Source: Leptospiraceae bacterium
GTDB taxonomy: Bacteria; Spirochaetota; Leptospiria; Leptospirales; Leptospiraceae
Direction: 5' to 3'
Assembly: GCA_024233875.1 (NCBI GenBank)
Contig: JACKPB010000015.1
Span: forward strand, 22,346 to 86,345
Length of the DNA stretch: 64,000 bases
Shown here piece by piece: positions 32,544 to 41,376 of this stretch. The translations under genes were made by a program, and so were the position numbers. The notes under the pieces were generated by a model. It made no database searches. It was given only the letters and a program-made list of their open reading frames with translations, and was not told the DNA's origin. The stretch's first letter is position 1. Each line of letters opens with the position of its first letter.

Positions 32544-34901
32544 TTACCACAATGCTTCCTTGATCAATTTGATATTTTCTTCTTTGGTTCGTTTTTTATT
32601 GCTCTGTTCGTGTTTCGTATGTTTGAATGTCTTACTTTTTTCAGATTCTTCATTCAAGCGATTGAGTTCATTGGAGATTTTTTCATTTTCCTCATCACTC
32701 AATTCCGGTTTTTTCTTTCCGGCTCCTTCGGGTTTCTTACCCTTTCCATTCTTATTTCCGGAATCATTTGGATCTTTCCCTTCGTTTTCACTTCCATTAT
32801 TCTCAGAGGTTTGAGAATCCTTTCCCCCATCTCCACCCTCCTGATTCTGAGAATCCTTTCCCTCATTTCCACCATCTTTGTTCTGGGAATTCTGAGAGTC
32901 TTTTCCTCCGTCCCCATTATCTTTGTTCTGGGAATTTTGAGAATCCTTGCCCCCGTCTCCACCATCTTTGTTTTGTGAGTTCTGAGAATCCTTGCCCCCG
33001 TCTCCACCATCTTTGTTCTGGGAATTTTGAGAATCCTTTCCTCCGTCCCCATTATCTTTGTTCTGAGAATTTTGAGAATCCTTTCCTCCGTCCCCATTAT
33101 CTTTGTTCTGAGAATTTTGAGAATCCTTTCCTCCGTCCCCATTATCTTTGTTCTGGGAGTTCTGAGAATCCTTTCCTCCATCTCCATCATTTTGGTCTTG
33201 AGAGCTTTCATCCTTTTTTTGGTTCTGATTTTGTTTTGGATTGTTTTCTTTTTCCTGTTTGCATTTTGCTTTTCCGCGCTTCTTTAGATCTTCCAACTCT
33301 GTGGCAATGAAGTTGATCTTCTCATTGATCTCTTTGAGTTGTTCGAGAGAAGAAAGTTTTTTGAGTTCCCGAAATCTTTCAATCGATTGGAGCCAGAGCT
33401 TTTCTCCTCTCTCTAAGTCACAGACTTCAGGAGAGAGTTCATTTTTCCCCCACTCATAAAGCGTAATACCGTCGTTATAAAACGCAGACCAAAATTGAGG
33501 ATAAATGACCATTGATTGTTCGTAATAGTCATGTGCTTTTGTATAATTGCGTTGGATGAAATACAGATTTCCCAGATTGTAGAGTGGGATGTATTCGCGA
33601 AAACCATAAGAGAGACTTTTCTCAAAATCTATTTTTGATTTCTCGATTTCTTTCTGAATCAATTCTGATCTTGCCTGCTCATTGAATTGGTGTGCAACTA
33701 ATATGTTTTTGGGGTTTTGGGAACAATTAGAAATAAAGATTACAAAAATCAAAAGTGTTTGAAAAGGCTTCAGGGGAATTTTTCTGAGAATTGATTTCCA
33801 GATTTCTCCGGGCTTGTATTGATAGAGGAGATAGGACTCGAGTAAGAATAAGACAAAAGCGGTCAGGATGAAGTAATAGGAAATGGTATTTTTGCCAGTT
33901 ACTTTTTTTGTTGATTTTGTATCTCTTTTCATCTGATCTATCGGTTCAACCAAAGTTTCCACCCAATCTCCTTCTTCTACAACAATAGCCTTTCCACCTG
34001 TGGATTTAGAGATAAATTCCAGATGATCAGAGACACGATAGGTCTCATGAGTGATGTGGTTGTCCTGATTGGTGATCTTTTTCTTTCTTTTGCTGAGATC
34101 TGATTTTTCTGAACCACCTCCATCGTTCACATCTTCTTCTGAGTAGTAGCTTATATTAAAATTGATAGCCCCCCCGGGATTCTTGGTTCCCACTCCAACG
34201 GTGTGAATCACTATCCCTCTCTGCTTAAATACATTCAAATCATCCGTATAAAGTTCCGATTGCATGGACTCGGGAACTTCTCCATCACTGATAAAAACAA
34301 TGACAAAAGGTTTCTGAATCACGGAAAGGAAATTGTAGATCTCTCTATACAATTCTTTAAAAGAAAGACCCGTATTTTCAAAATTATGAACTAGGGAATT
34401 CCGGAGCAGATTTTTAAAAGAACCCAGATCTTTTGTGGGCATAGATTGGATGGATACTTTTCCGGAAAGAGTTATGAGTCCGTAGGAATAACCGGGAAAT
34501 TGTCCTATTAGATTGTCCGCAAACTCCTGAGCTACATGAAATCGATCTCTGAATTTCGTATACCCGGGTACACCCGAAGTGACGTCACCCGCCAACATAC
34601 TAAAGGAAGCATCGAGGACAAATACGATAGTCATTTCTTCATCATTCGGAATCTCTACTTCCGTATCCACAATAGGATTGCTCGCTGCAATACAGAGTAA
34701 AAATCCTATGAACCAAATTTGAACTACGTGATACTTAAGACTGGATACAGAGTGAACGGAAAACATCTTTTGAAATCTGGGGGAAACTTTGTCACGAATC
34801 CATTGAAGAGCCTGGCTATTGATGATATAGACCAGAACAACGATGAGAGTCCAGGGAATCAAGGCATAGAAGTAATGGAGGTTTTGAATTTCAAAACTCA
34901 T
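32544..34901 (-). CDS. batB: BatB-BatC fusion: VWA, membrane, TPR and low-complexity repeat protein
   Basis: Protein of 785 residues. Two N-terminal membrane segments (about 12-29, 58-75) and a von Willebrand A domain with the MIDAS 'DASFSM' (Asp97, Ser99, Ser101) form the BatB part. A further segment (about 335-355) ends BatB. Residues about 375-393 look like a second export signal ending 'FISNC' (Cys393), then TPR-like helices (about 395-520) typical of BatC. The C-terminal region (about 560-700) is a 15-residue repeat 'GGDGGKDSQNSQNKD'. Bat proteins are membrane complexes linked to oxidative-stress tolerance. Start ATG overlaps the batA stop (ATGA). Confidence 0.85.
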   Translation of the reverse strand: MSFEIQNLHYFYALIPWTLIVVLVYIINSQALQWIRDKVSPRFQKMFSVHSVSSLKYHVVQIWFIGFLLCIAASNPIVDTEVEIPNDEEMTIVFVLDASFSMLAGDVTSGVPGYTKFRDRFHVAQEFADNLIGQFPGYSYGLITLSGKVSIQSMPTKDLGSFKNLLRNSLVHNFENTGLSFKELYREIYNFLSVIQKPFVIVFISDGEVPESMQSELYTDDLNVFKQRGIVIHTVGVGTKNPGGAINFNISYYSEEDVNDGGGSEKSDLSKRKKKITNQDNHITHETYRVSDHLEFISKSTGGKAIVVEEGDWVETLVEPIDQMKRDTKSTKKVTGKNTISYYFILTAFVLFLLESYLLYQYKPGEIWKSILRKIPLKPFQTLLIFVIFISNCSQNPKNILVAHQFNEQARSELIQKEIEKSKIDFEKSLSYGFREYIPLYNLGNLYFIQRNYTKAHDYYEQSMVIYPQFWSAFYNDGITLYEWGKNELSPEVCDLERGEKLWLQSIERFRELKKLSSLEQLKEINEKINFIATELEDLKKRGKAKCKQEKENNPKQNQNQKKDESSQDQNDGDGGKDSQNSQNKDNGDGGKDSQNSQNKDNGDGGKDSQNSQNKDNGDGGKDSQNSQNKDGGDGGKDSQNSQNKDGGDGGKDSQNSQNKDNGDGGKDSQNSQNKDGGNEGKDSQNQEGGDGGKDSQTSENNGSENEGKDPNDSGNKNGKGKKPEGAGKKKPELSDEENEKISNELNRLNEESEKSKTFKHTKHEQSNKKRTKEENIKLIKEALW
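32800..33200 (-). repeat. 45-bp tandem repeat within batB-batC
   Basis: About seven near-identical 45-bp units plus three decayed ones encode 'GKDSQNSQNKDNGDG' in phase. Differences between units are mostly Asn/Gly codon changes. In the other five frames the same DNA gives long repetitive open frames, which are artefacts. Confidence 0.85.
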
Positions 34902-35890
34902 CGGAAAGGCCTCCTGAGGAAAAATGCTATGTAACCTATCCTGAAGAAGAGGAGAACAAAGATTAGAATAGAAAATTGGGGTAGAAAACTTTCTTTGGAT
35001 GCGATCTGTTTTACCTCGATTTCTGACTTTTCCAATTGGGAGAGTTCGGAAAAAATTGAGTTTAGGGTAAATCCATTTTTAGCCCGAAAGTACTTTCCGT
35101 TGGCGGCATCGGCTATTCCTATCAAACTATTATCATCCAGAGATGTTTTTAAAATGCTTCCGTCTGATGTGATGAAAGGTTCACCATTCACATAGACTTC
35201 TATTTCTTCTTCACCTGCCAATCCAATGATATAAAGTCGTATGTCCTTGCTGGCGGCATACTTTGCGGCGAGAATTGGATCGATGCCATCTGAGTTCTCT
35301 CCATCCGTGATCAAAATGATCGCCTGCCCGCGTCCGTTCTCCCGAATTTTAGAGAGAGATTCGGTTACATAGAGAAGAGCGTCACCTACAGCAGTTCCTC
35401 CGCTTTCGGAATGGTCAATCATGTCATACGAGATTGCATCTATGAGATTGTTTAGAATGTCATGATCCAGGAGAGGTGAACTCTGAGTGAAAATGTCTTT
35501 CGCGAAGACGTAAACTCCAATTCGATTTCCCGAACTACGGGTGACAAATTCCTTGGTTATTTTTTTTAGAGCTTCCAGGCGATTGGGTTTGAAGTCTGCT
35601 GCCTGCATACTAGCTGATATATCGAGAGCAAATGCAATGTCATACCCCTTCTCAATAATGCTGGTTCTCTTATTCAATCGGTAAGGATCGGAAAGAGTAA
35701 AAACAAAAGCAATGAGTAGTAATCCTTCCAGGGCTAGAAATCCATAGATCCTACTGAATTTCCTCTTTGGTTTTTTTTCCTGAAGAGGTCCGTATTGAAG
35801 AGATGTGGCCATTATGTATTTGTATCTGTAGTAAATAAGCGGAAGCACTATGATCATAAGGAAGAAAAAATAAGGACGTCCGTAGTACAT
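34898..35890 (-). CDS. batA: BatA-like VWA membrane protein
   Basis: Protein of 330 residues with membrane segments at about 7-22, 49-67 and 305-324. The von Willebrand A domain between them carries an intact MIDAS 'DISASM' (Asp90, Ser92, Ser94), 'SESGGTAVGDAL' with the MIDAS Thr, and 'IILITDGENSDGIDP'. This matches BatA in size and topology. BatA/BatB are thought to form a complex after MoxR and DUF58 partners act. It starts one base after the preceding stop and overlaps batB by four bases. Confidence 0.88.
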   Translation of the reverse strand: MYYGRPYFFFLMIIVLPLIYYRYKYIMATSLQYGPLQEKKPKRKFSRIYGFLALEGLLLIAFVFTLSDPYRLNKRTSIIEKGYDIAFALDISASMQAADFKPNRLEALKKITKEFVTRSSGNRIGVYVFAKDIFTQSSPLLDHDILNNLIDAISYDMIDHSESGGTAVGDALLYVTESLSKIRENGRGQAIILITDGENSDGIDPILAAKYAASKDIRLYIIGLAGEEEIEVYVNGEPFITSDGSILKTSLDDNSLIGIADAANGKYFRAKNGFTLNSIFSELSQLEKSEIEVKQIASKESFLPQFSILIFVLLFFRIGYIAFFLRRPFR

Positions 35891-35891
35891 A

Positions 35892-36407
35892 CTATTTTGC
35901 CCCCTTCTTCAATTTGTTTATTGTATTGCTTTTGATGAGTGTTCCTGCTTCTTCATACATTTTTAAAAATTCTTCTTTTTCGGGGAATTCTTTTCCATAC
36001 TGGTATCTGGTCAAATTTTTGAAAAATTCTATTGTTTTGGGATTGTCGAGATAAGCTTTCATTTCTTCCGAGGTCATTTGTTCGAATGCGACTCCCGTAC
36101 TCTCAACCATATAATTTCGTAATACAATGGATAGGTCATGCAATCCATCCCGATAGCTTTCTCTATCCGTGTGTTTTTTTCGGAGATTGCCGATCTTGGA
36201 TTTGATATTGATATTGATTTTTTTTGCCAGATAATCTTTCGGTTTGTCCTTTTGCATTGATTTGATGGATTTGTATAGCCAGATCAATGCAATCAGGAGA
36301 ATGATCCAAAGAAAGAGGGTGAAGCTCAATTCCGGAATCTTTACATTGAGAATGGGCAGGGTTTCGTGGATCTTGCCCGGAAACGATTTGGTCAGGAGGG
36401 GGATCAT
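35892..36407 (-). CDS. Bat-operon membrane protein, DUF4381-like position
   Basis: Protein of 171 residues with one clear membrane helix (about 28-47, 'FTLFLWIILLIALIWLYKSI'). The remaining cytosolic part is helical and charged ('GLHDLSIVLRNYMVESTG'). It occupies the slot held by DUF4381-type proteins between DUF58 and batA in moxR operons, and 'YRDGLHDLSIVLRNYM' resembles that family's core; the assignment is tentative. Its ATG overlaps the DUF58 stop by four bases. Confidence 0.6.
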   Translation of the reverse strand: MIPLLTKSFPGKIHETLPILNVKIPELSFTLFLWIILLIALIWLYKSIKSMQKDKPKDYLAKKININIKSKIGNLRKKHTDRESYRDGLHDLSIVLRNYMVESTGVAFEQMTSEEMKAYLDNPKTIEFFKNLTRYQYGKEFPEKEEFLKMYEEAGTLIKSNTINKLKKGAK

Positions 36408-37273
36408 AGAACCCGTCTCCTTTTCTTATGGAAAAATGATCTGAGTTTTTTGCCGGCATGGTCGGTGGTAGAGAAAGATTCATAAGAGATCCTGTATCGA
36501 TCCGCACTGTTTTTGAGATACTCTATCATTTCTTCCAGACTTCCTGTCTCACCCAGACGAATGATACCCCTATCTGTAAAGGATTCGGGTGAAAAGGATG
36601 GCATCATTAAGGCATCGGTGGAAAGGTATTCGAGAGGATCGTAGATATGTAGAAAATTGATATCATGTCCGGCACGTAAGTATTTCAAATCATCGGGTAT
36701 GTCTCGATCAATAAAATCAGAGATAATAAAAAGAATGTACTTTTTATTTCGATTTTTTTGGATTTCATGCAATACACTCCGAATGTCTGTCCCCGCATCG
36801 GTGGTGGGAGTCTCGCTACTTTCGATGAAGGCTTTCAGACATCGGAAAAGCTGAGCCCGTCCCGAAGAGGGTCGGAGGGATTCAACAACTCTATTGGTGA
36901 AAAGAATATGACCGACGCGATCCCTATTTTTGATAGCAGAAACTGCTATAGTCGCGGAAAGTTCCAGAGCAAATTCGATTTTCGTTTTGTCCTGCCATCC
37001 GGAATACATGGAGGGGGATATGTCCAGTGCAATGATGACTTCCCTCTCTCTTTCGTCCAACACAACCTTGACATAGGGTTCGCCCAATCTTGCGGTCATG
37101 TTCCAATCAATGAGCCTTATGGATTCACCGGGGTTGTACTTTCTCGCCTCATGAAATTGCAAGCCTTTCCCGGGAATACTCGTGATGTAATCTCCCGAGA
37201 GACTGGAGTGAACGTTTTTATTCGCGATCAGTTCCAATTCTCGTACTTTTTTGAGAAGTTCTGAAAATTCCAT
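36404..37273 (-). CDS. DUF58 domain protein
   Basis: Soluble protein of 289 residues. The DUF58 signature 'GLQFHEARKYNPGESIRLID' followed by 'WNMTARLGEPYVKVVLDERE' is at about 35-75. A VWA-like fold follows with 'ALDISPSMYSG' and 'FIISDFIDRDIP'. In moxR operons DUF58 proteins work with the MoxR ATPase on the Bat VWA proteins. Its ATG overlaps the moxR stop (TAATG), indicating translational coupling. The protein keeps an intact MIDAS-like Asp-x-Ser-x-Ser. Confidence 0.9.
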   Translation of the reverse strand: MEFSELLKKVRELELIANKNVHSSLSGDYITSIPGKGLQFHEARKYNPGESIRLIDWNMTARLGEPYVKVVLDEREREVIIALDISPSMYSGWQDKTKIEFALELSATIAVSAIKNRDRVGHILFTNRVVESLRPSSGRAQLFRCLKAFIESSETPTTDAGTDIRSVLHEIQKNRNKKYILFIISDFIDRDIPDDLKYLRAGHDINFLHIYDPLEYLSTDALMMPSFSPESFTDRGIIRLGETGSLEEMIEYLKNSADRYRISYESFSTTDHAGKKLRSFFHKKRRRVL

Positions 37274-38226
37274 TAGGGTACTTTGATCGTTTTCAAAATT
37301 GTATCAATCATCTGCTCTGATGTGATACCTTCTGCTTCTGCGTGGTACGAAGGAATAATACGATGACGTAATACATTGTAAGCCACAGCCTTCACATCAT
37401 CCGGAATCACTTCTTTGCGGTTGTCCATGAAAGCATGTGCGCGTGAACAGAGTGCAAGTGCTATGGATGCTCTGGGAGATCCGCCATAGTGAATGTAGTT
37501 TTTGAGGTCGAGTTGGTACTTCTCCGGATAGCGGGTTGCAAAAACTAAGTCGGTGATGTATGAAAAAACCTTATCTTCCATATGGACTTCTCTTGCTTCC
37601 TTCTGGAGGGAAAGGATTTGCTCGGGAGTGAGAATCGGCTTCACAGAAGGGAGTTTGGTTTCAGAGACTATCATTTTGGCCAATTCCATCTCTTCTTCTT
37701 TTTTGGGATAGGTGACGATGAGCTTCATCAAAAATCGATCTACCTGAGCCTCGGGAAGAGTATAGGTTCCTTCCTGTTCAACGGGGTTTTGTGTCGCAAA
37801 AACAAAAAAAGGTGCGGGCAATTTGAATGTTGTATCACCAATTGTCACCTGTCTTTCCTGCATTGTTTCGAGAAGGGCGGATTGGACCTTAGCAGGTGCA
37901 CGGTTGATTTCATCTGCCAGGACAAAGTTGGCAAATATGGGTCCCTTGGTGACTTCAAAGCTTGCATTGCTCTGGTTGTAGATTCTGGTTCCGATGATGT
38001 CGGCAGGGAGGAGGTCAGGGGTGAACTGTAGACGTTTGAAACTCACACTGCAAATATTGGCAAGTAAGTTTACAGCACGTGTCTTGGCGAGACCCGGAAG
38101 CCCCTCAATGAGAACGTGACCGTCCGCAATCATTGCGATGATTAGACCGGTGACCAGCTCTTCCTGACCAACGATACCTTTTTTGATTTCTTCTCTGATT
38201 GATTTTATGATTTTTTGTGAATCCAC
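37273..38226 (-). CDS. moxR: MoxR-family AAA+ ATPase
   Basis: AAA+ ATPase of 317 residues starting at GTG. Walker A is 'EGLPGLAKTR' (about 41-50), Walker B 'VLADEINRAPAKVQSALLE', sensor 1 'FATQNPVEQEGTYTLPEAQ', and sensor 2 'GGSPRASIALALCSRA'. MoxR ATPases act as chaperones that mature VWA-containing metalloproteins or complexes. It heads the operon moxR-DUF58-171aa-batA-batBC, with overlapping or one-base junctions throughout. The promoter should lie in 38227-38300. Confidence 0.93.
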   Translation of the reverse strand: MDSQKIIKSIREEIKKGIVGQEELVTGLIIAMIADGHVLIEGLPGLAKTRAVNLLANICSVSFKRLQFTPDLLPADIIGTRIYNQSNASFEVTKGPIFANFVLADEINRAPAKVQSALLETMQERQVTIGDTTFKLPAPFFVFATQNPVEQEGTYTLPEAQVDRFLMKLIVTYPKKEEEMELAKMIVSETKLPSVKPILTPEQILSLQKEAREVHMEDKVFSYITDLVFATRYPEKYQLDLKNYIHYGGSPRASIALALCSRAHAFMDNRKEVIPDDVKAVAYNVLRHRIIPSYHAEAEGITSEQMIDTILKTIKVP

Positions 38227-38612
38227 ACATTGACTCCCGGGAATGTATATAACTAGAAAAATAAATTCTTTGAAATTGCTATAGATACAACACTTTTTTA
38301 AAGGAATCTCTAAAAACCCCTAAACATTGCTTTTTAAAGATTCTAATATTTTGGGTTCCATCCCAAATCCTGCTTTTTTCAAGAAATTTCCAAAAGAAAT
38401 GAATAAAAGTACAGTAAATTCTGATTTCATTTATCAATCATCTGCAATGAATTCTGAAGCCATGAGTCAGGATGGAAATTCGTGCATTCGTTTTTTTCAG
38501 AACCAATGATTTCATTCGTCCCTAGTAGGCTCCATGAAGAGACATATTCCGGTTTTCAGAACTACTTTCGGTCTCTACTCTATCGAATTCGATCCTGATT
38601 TCCGGGTAAGAA
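38227..38612. other. Intergenic with short dispersed repeat, copy 2
   Basis: 38300-38392 repeats blocks of 20186-20278 ('CTCTAAAAAC', 'GCTTTTTA', 'GCTTTTTTCAAGAAAT'). The rest shows no gene. A 60-codon open frame (38327-38509) begins inside the repeat and has no convincing ribosome site. The moxR promoter is expected at the left edge. Confidence 0.4.
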
Positions 38613-39902
38613 TCAGTAATACGATAGGAAGGCAACCGGTGGTTTGAACTTGGGTGAGTCGGGGGTATTGCGAAGAAATTCGAGTAATTCTTCTTCGATA
38701 GGTTTGTATTTTTCTTTGTCCAGACCCATTTCATAGCCAAGGTAGAGATAGTATTCTAATTTTGAAAAGTTTTGAACCTCAAAGGAAGCGTGAATGGCAA
38801 GATCCAAAGCCTGTTTATGTCTTATTTCTAGAGATATCACTCTTTCTGCTAGATCGAGGGATTTTTGGAACTCCTGGATTTCAAAATATTCCTTAGCCAT
38901 AGAATACGGATAGAGAGTAGAGTGAGGATTTGCCTGAATGGCTTCTTCGAGAAATTTGATCTTAGTGGAGGGGACATTTGAGTTCTTATAGGATTTATAA
39001 AATTCATACCCTTTCACAGGTTCCAAAGAACTTAAGTAAGAGTGGAAGTTCTCTTCCAGATCCTTCAGAGAATAGGGTTCGCTGGACTTTAAAAAATCAA
39101 ACACCTCATGGAAGGGTTTGGCGGGATCCTCTCTTGTGGTTTCATCTGAATTTAGAAAAAACCTCCGGAGGATCTTTCTGCCTTCCGGATGAACATCAAA
39201 AAGATAAGTAAAGACCAGCCAATTCATAGGATAGTTGAGAAGGGGTTTTTGCTTCCATTTCCCCTCAGAAGAAAGGAAGAGTGGTTCGATGATTTTTTTC
39301 TTCTTGAGAGCTTTCTTAAGAGAATACATTCTCCGAAGATAGTTGTCATTTTTTATAGGCAAAATTGTGTAATCGTCTGCAAGAAACCATGTATTTTCAA
39401 TGTATTCTACGAATCCCTGATGAAACCAGAAGGGAAGTCTCCTGGCGGGATCATTCAAAAAACTCTCCGTTAGGCGATGCTGAAAGGAACGAAAGAAAAA
39501 CTTTTCATTGGAATAGCATCCTGAGATTTCAAATTTCTCCCAGCTTTCTGACTCTGTCATTTCGAAAAAAATTATTTTCTTAATCGGAATTTCTTTTTTT
39601 AAGAGATAAGCCCTGTAGTCCGTGCAGGAAGAATAGATGCGAAGGGTGATTTTTGGTTTGGTATCTAATTTTTTGAGTTCGGAAAGGTATCCATGGAGGA
39701 GAATCACATATCCATCTGCGTATTCCAGGAAGTACTTGGAAAAATCTTCACTCAAATCTGAGTACAAATCTATCCGGTCTGATGGGTAGAGGTGGAGGAT
39801 TTCTTTTTCTTCATCTTTAGCTTCCGAAAGTAAAGGAAACCAAGCAGAAAAGAGGATGAGGAAGGAGAGAAAGAAATTTAGAATGAATTTTTTCAAGTAC
39901 AA
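38613..39902 (-). CDS. Secreted TPR protein with degenerate peptidase-MA-like domain
   Basis: Exported protein of 429 residues with a signal peptide (about 1-28, ending 'LLSEAKD'). Residues about 35-230 are laid out like gluzincin 'peptidase MA' domains, with a beta-rich start, then 'FQHRLTESFLNDPARRLPFW' and 'FHQGFVEYIE'. In active members this would be HExxH and 'W-x-EG-x-A-x-Y'; here HExxH is HRLTE and the second Glu is Gln. The C-terminal part (about 300-429) contains TPR-like helices ('PYSMAKEYFEIQEFQKSLDL'). It is probably a non-catalytic scaffold in the periplasm; family assignment is tentative. Confidence 0.6.
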   Translation of the reverse strand: MYLKKFILNFFLSFLILFSAWFPLLSEAKDEEKEILHLYPSDRIDLYSDLSEDFSKYFLEYADGYVILLHGYLSELKKLDTKPKITLRIYSSCTDYRAYLLKKEIPIKKIIFFEMTESESWEKFEISGCYSNEKFFFRSFQHRLTESFLNDPARRLPFWFHQGFVEYIENTWFLADDYTILPIKNDNYLRRMYSLKKALKKKKIIEPLFLSSEGKWKQKPLLNYPMNWLVFTYLFDVHPEGRKILRRFFLNSDETTREDPAKPFHEVFDFLKSSEPYSLKDLEENFHSYLSSLEPVKGYEFYKSYKNSNVPSTKIKFLEEAIQANPHSTLYPYSMAKEYFEIQEFQKSLDLAERVISLEIRHKQALDLAIHASFEVQNFSKLEYYLYLGYEMGLDKEKYKPIEEELLEFLRNTPDSPKFKPPVAFLSYY

Positions 39903-40537
39903 CTATCTCCCCGCCACCATTTTTCTTTAGACTGAATATGGAAAACTTAGTTTTCCCTGTCCAGAACTTTCCATCCTGGCCTAGGGCAACTCAAAACTCT
40001 TGAGATGCGGTATCTTTGGATTTCCTCAAAGACCGGGGCTCTTGAAAATCAAGCCATTGGAGAGGATAAGATGGTTAGAAATCTTTCGACTTCCATCTCC
40101 TTCATCGATTCCGTCCGGATTTACGCTATTGAAGGTTAGCTTTGGGGGGCGAATGTGAAGAAAGAAACAAATGGGTGGGATTTTGGTTTATAGATTTTTC
40201 CTGGATTGCAGTACTGAATATTTTTGTAGAATGTTTTCCTCTTACTCCTATCATTAAAGCCTAACGTCAATTTGGAATAGTACATTCACGAGAGGTCTTG
40301 GAGAAATTCATAAGACAAATTTGGAGATTTTTTATTTTTTCTACTTTCAATTTGAACTTATTTAAGAAAAATAACCCATTAATTAACTTCATCCTCTGCA
40401 AAATCCCACCCCGGGAAGTTAAGAGTTTTGGGTTAGCAGGGTGATCTTGGGCAGGATTGTGTATCCTACCTGTGAAAAGTAAATTTTTTAAAAATACATG
40501 ATTTGTAATTTAACAAATCATATAAAAATATTAATGA
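39903..40537. other. Intergenic, possible coding remnant
   Basis: No intact gene. A 44-codon frame at 40005-40139 on the plus strand ('MRYLWISSKTGALENQAIGE') has protein-like composition and might be the N-terminus of a lost enzyme; lipoate/biotin-ligase starts look loosely similar but this is weak. The remainder is AT-rich with nothing recognised. Confidence 0.3.
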
Positions 40538-40716
40538 ATTAATGACTCACCTTACACACTTAGTGCGAAAGATGAGGATAATGAAAGGGAGCCTTTCGGC
40601 AAATTGGAGATAGATCGTCCCCAAACCCTTATTTTGATTTATCCATTAGTAAAGTATGATTTTGTATGAATAAAATGTTTAGAAGATTAGAAAATTGCGT
40701 AAGGTGAATTGATGTT
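40538..40716 (+). mobile_element. MITE-like family 1 element, copy 5 (subfamily II, complete)
   Basis: Left end 'ATTAATGACTCACCTTACAC', right end 'TTGCGTAAGGTGAATTGAT', inverted. The middle has 'GGGAGCCTTTCGGCAAATTG' and 'TCGTCCCCAAACCC', defining subfamily II. It ends 4 bases before the ATG of the SCO1 gene, so its right terminal repeat ('AAGGTGA') lies where the ribosome site should be. Confidence 0.75.
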
Positions 40717-40719
40717 AAA

Positions 40720-41376
40720 ATGAGTGAATTCTATAGTAAAATTAGGAAAGTTTTAAACTTACAAACCATTCAAAAACTTATTATTTTCCTTTTCTTCCTG
40801 GGAATTCTGGTCTGGGGAAATCTAGTTTTATTACCTAATTTGTTTTCAGGAAAGTTTACATCCGGGTATCACGGAAGTTTGATCAATCGGGAAGCTGTTC
40901 AGTTTTCTCTTTACGATGATCTTCATTCAAAAATAGAACTATTGGATTTCAAAGGAAATTATATATTTTTATTCTTTGGCTATCCGGGGTGTGCGGGTAT
41001 TTGTCCACCGGCTCTTTCAAAACTTCAGGATGTGAAGAGACTAGTCCATCGAAATGATGTTAAAATTGTATTTATCAATCTAGATGTCAATAGTGAACGG
41101 AACCATAGAAAAATCGAAAACGAGTCTTCTGATTTTTTGTATCTTCATTCAGAGGATAGCAAAACAATTCAAAACTTATTAAAAGCCTATTTTGGTTATG
41201 CAGACTTTAGTTACCTTTATAATGGAAATCAGGAATATCCTATCATTCAACATTCCGGATTTTTCTATTTAATAAACCCGAAAGGCAATTTGCAATTGCT
41301 GTATACCGATAGGAAGACTGGTGCAAAAGAAATTGTGGACGATCTACAAAAAATAATTTTAGAGGAAAATGGATGA
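40720..41376 (+). CDS. SCO1/SenC-family thioredoxin-fold protein
   Basis: Membrane-anchored protein of 218 residues, anchor at about 19-40. The thioredoxin-like domain has 'FFGYPGCAGICPPALSKLQD', with the SCO copper ligands Cys91 and Cys95 spaced Cys-x3-Cys-Pro, and a downstream His in 'PIIQHSGFFYLI'. SCO proteins deliver copper to cytochrome oxidase CuA or act as thiol reductases. No oxidase gene is adjacent; instead a chemotaxis-type gene overlaps its stop by four bases. The start lies at the edge of a repeat element. Confidence 0.85.
   Translation: MSEFYSKIRKVLNLQTIQKLIIFLFFLGILVWGNLVLLPNLFSGKFTSGYHGSLINREAVQFSLYDDLHSKIELLDFKGNYIFLFFGYPGCAGICPPALSKLQDVKRLVHRNDVKIVFINLDVNSERNHRKIENESSDFLYLHSEDSKTIQNLLKAYFGYADFSYLYNGNQEYPIIQHSGFFYLINPKGNLQLLYTDRKTGAKEIVDDLQKIILEENG

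Noticed and set aside
32699..33310. Long repetitive open frames on both strands across the Bat protein repeat
   Set aside because: They mirror the 45-bp in-phase repeat in other frames; they lack ribosome sites and the batB-batC frame explains the DNA.
38327..38509. Open frame of 60 codons upstream of moxR
   Set aside because: Begins inside a dispersed repeat; no ribosome site and no recognised similarity.
40005..40139. 44-codon frame with a faint resemblance to lipoate/biotin ligase N-termini
   Set aside because: Too short and the match is too weak to call; recorded only as a possible remnant in the intergenic entry.
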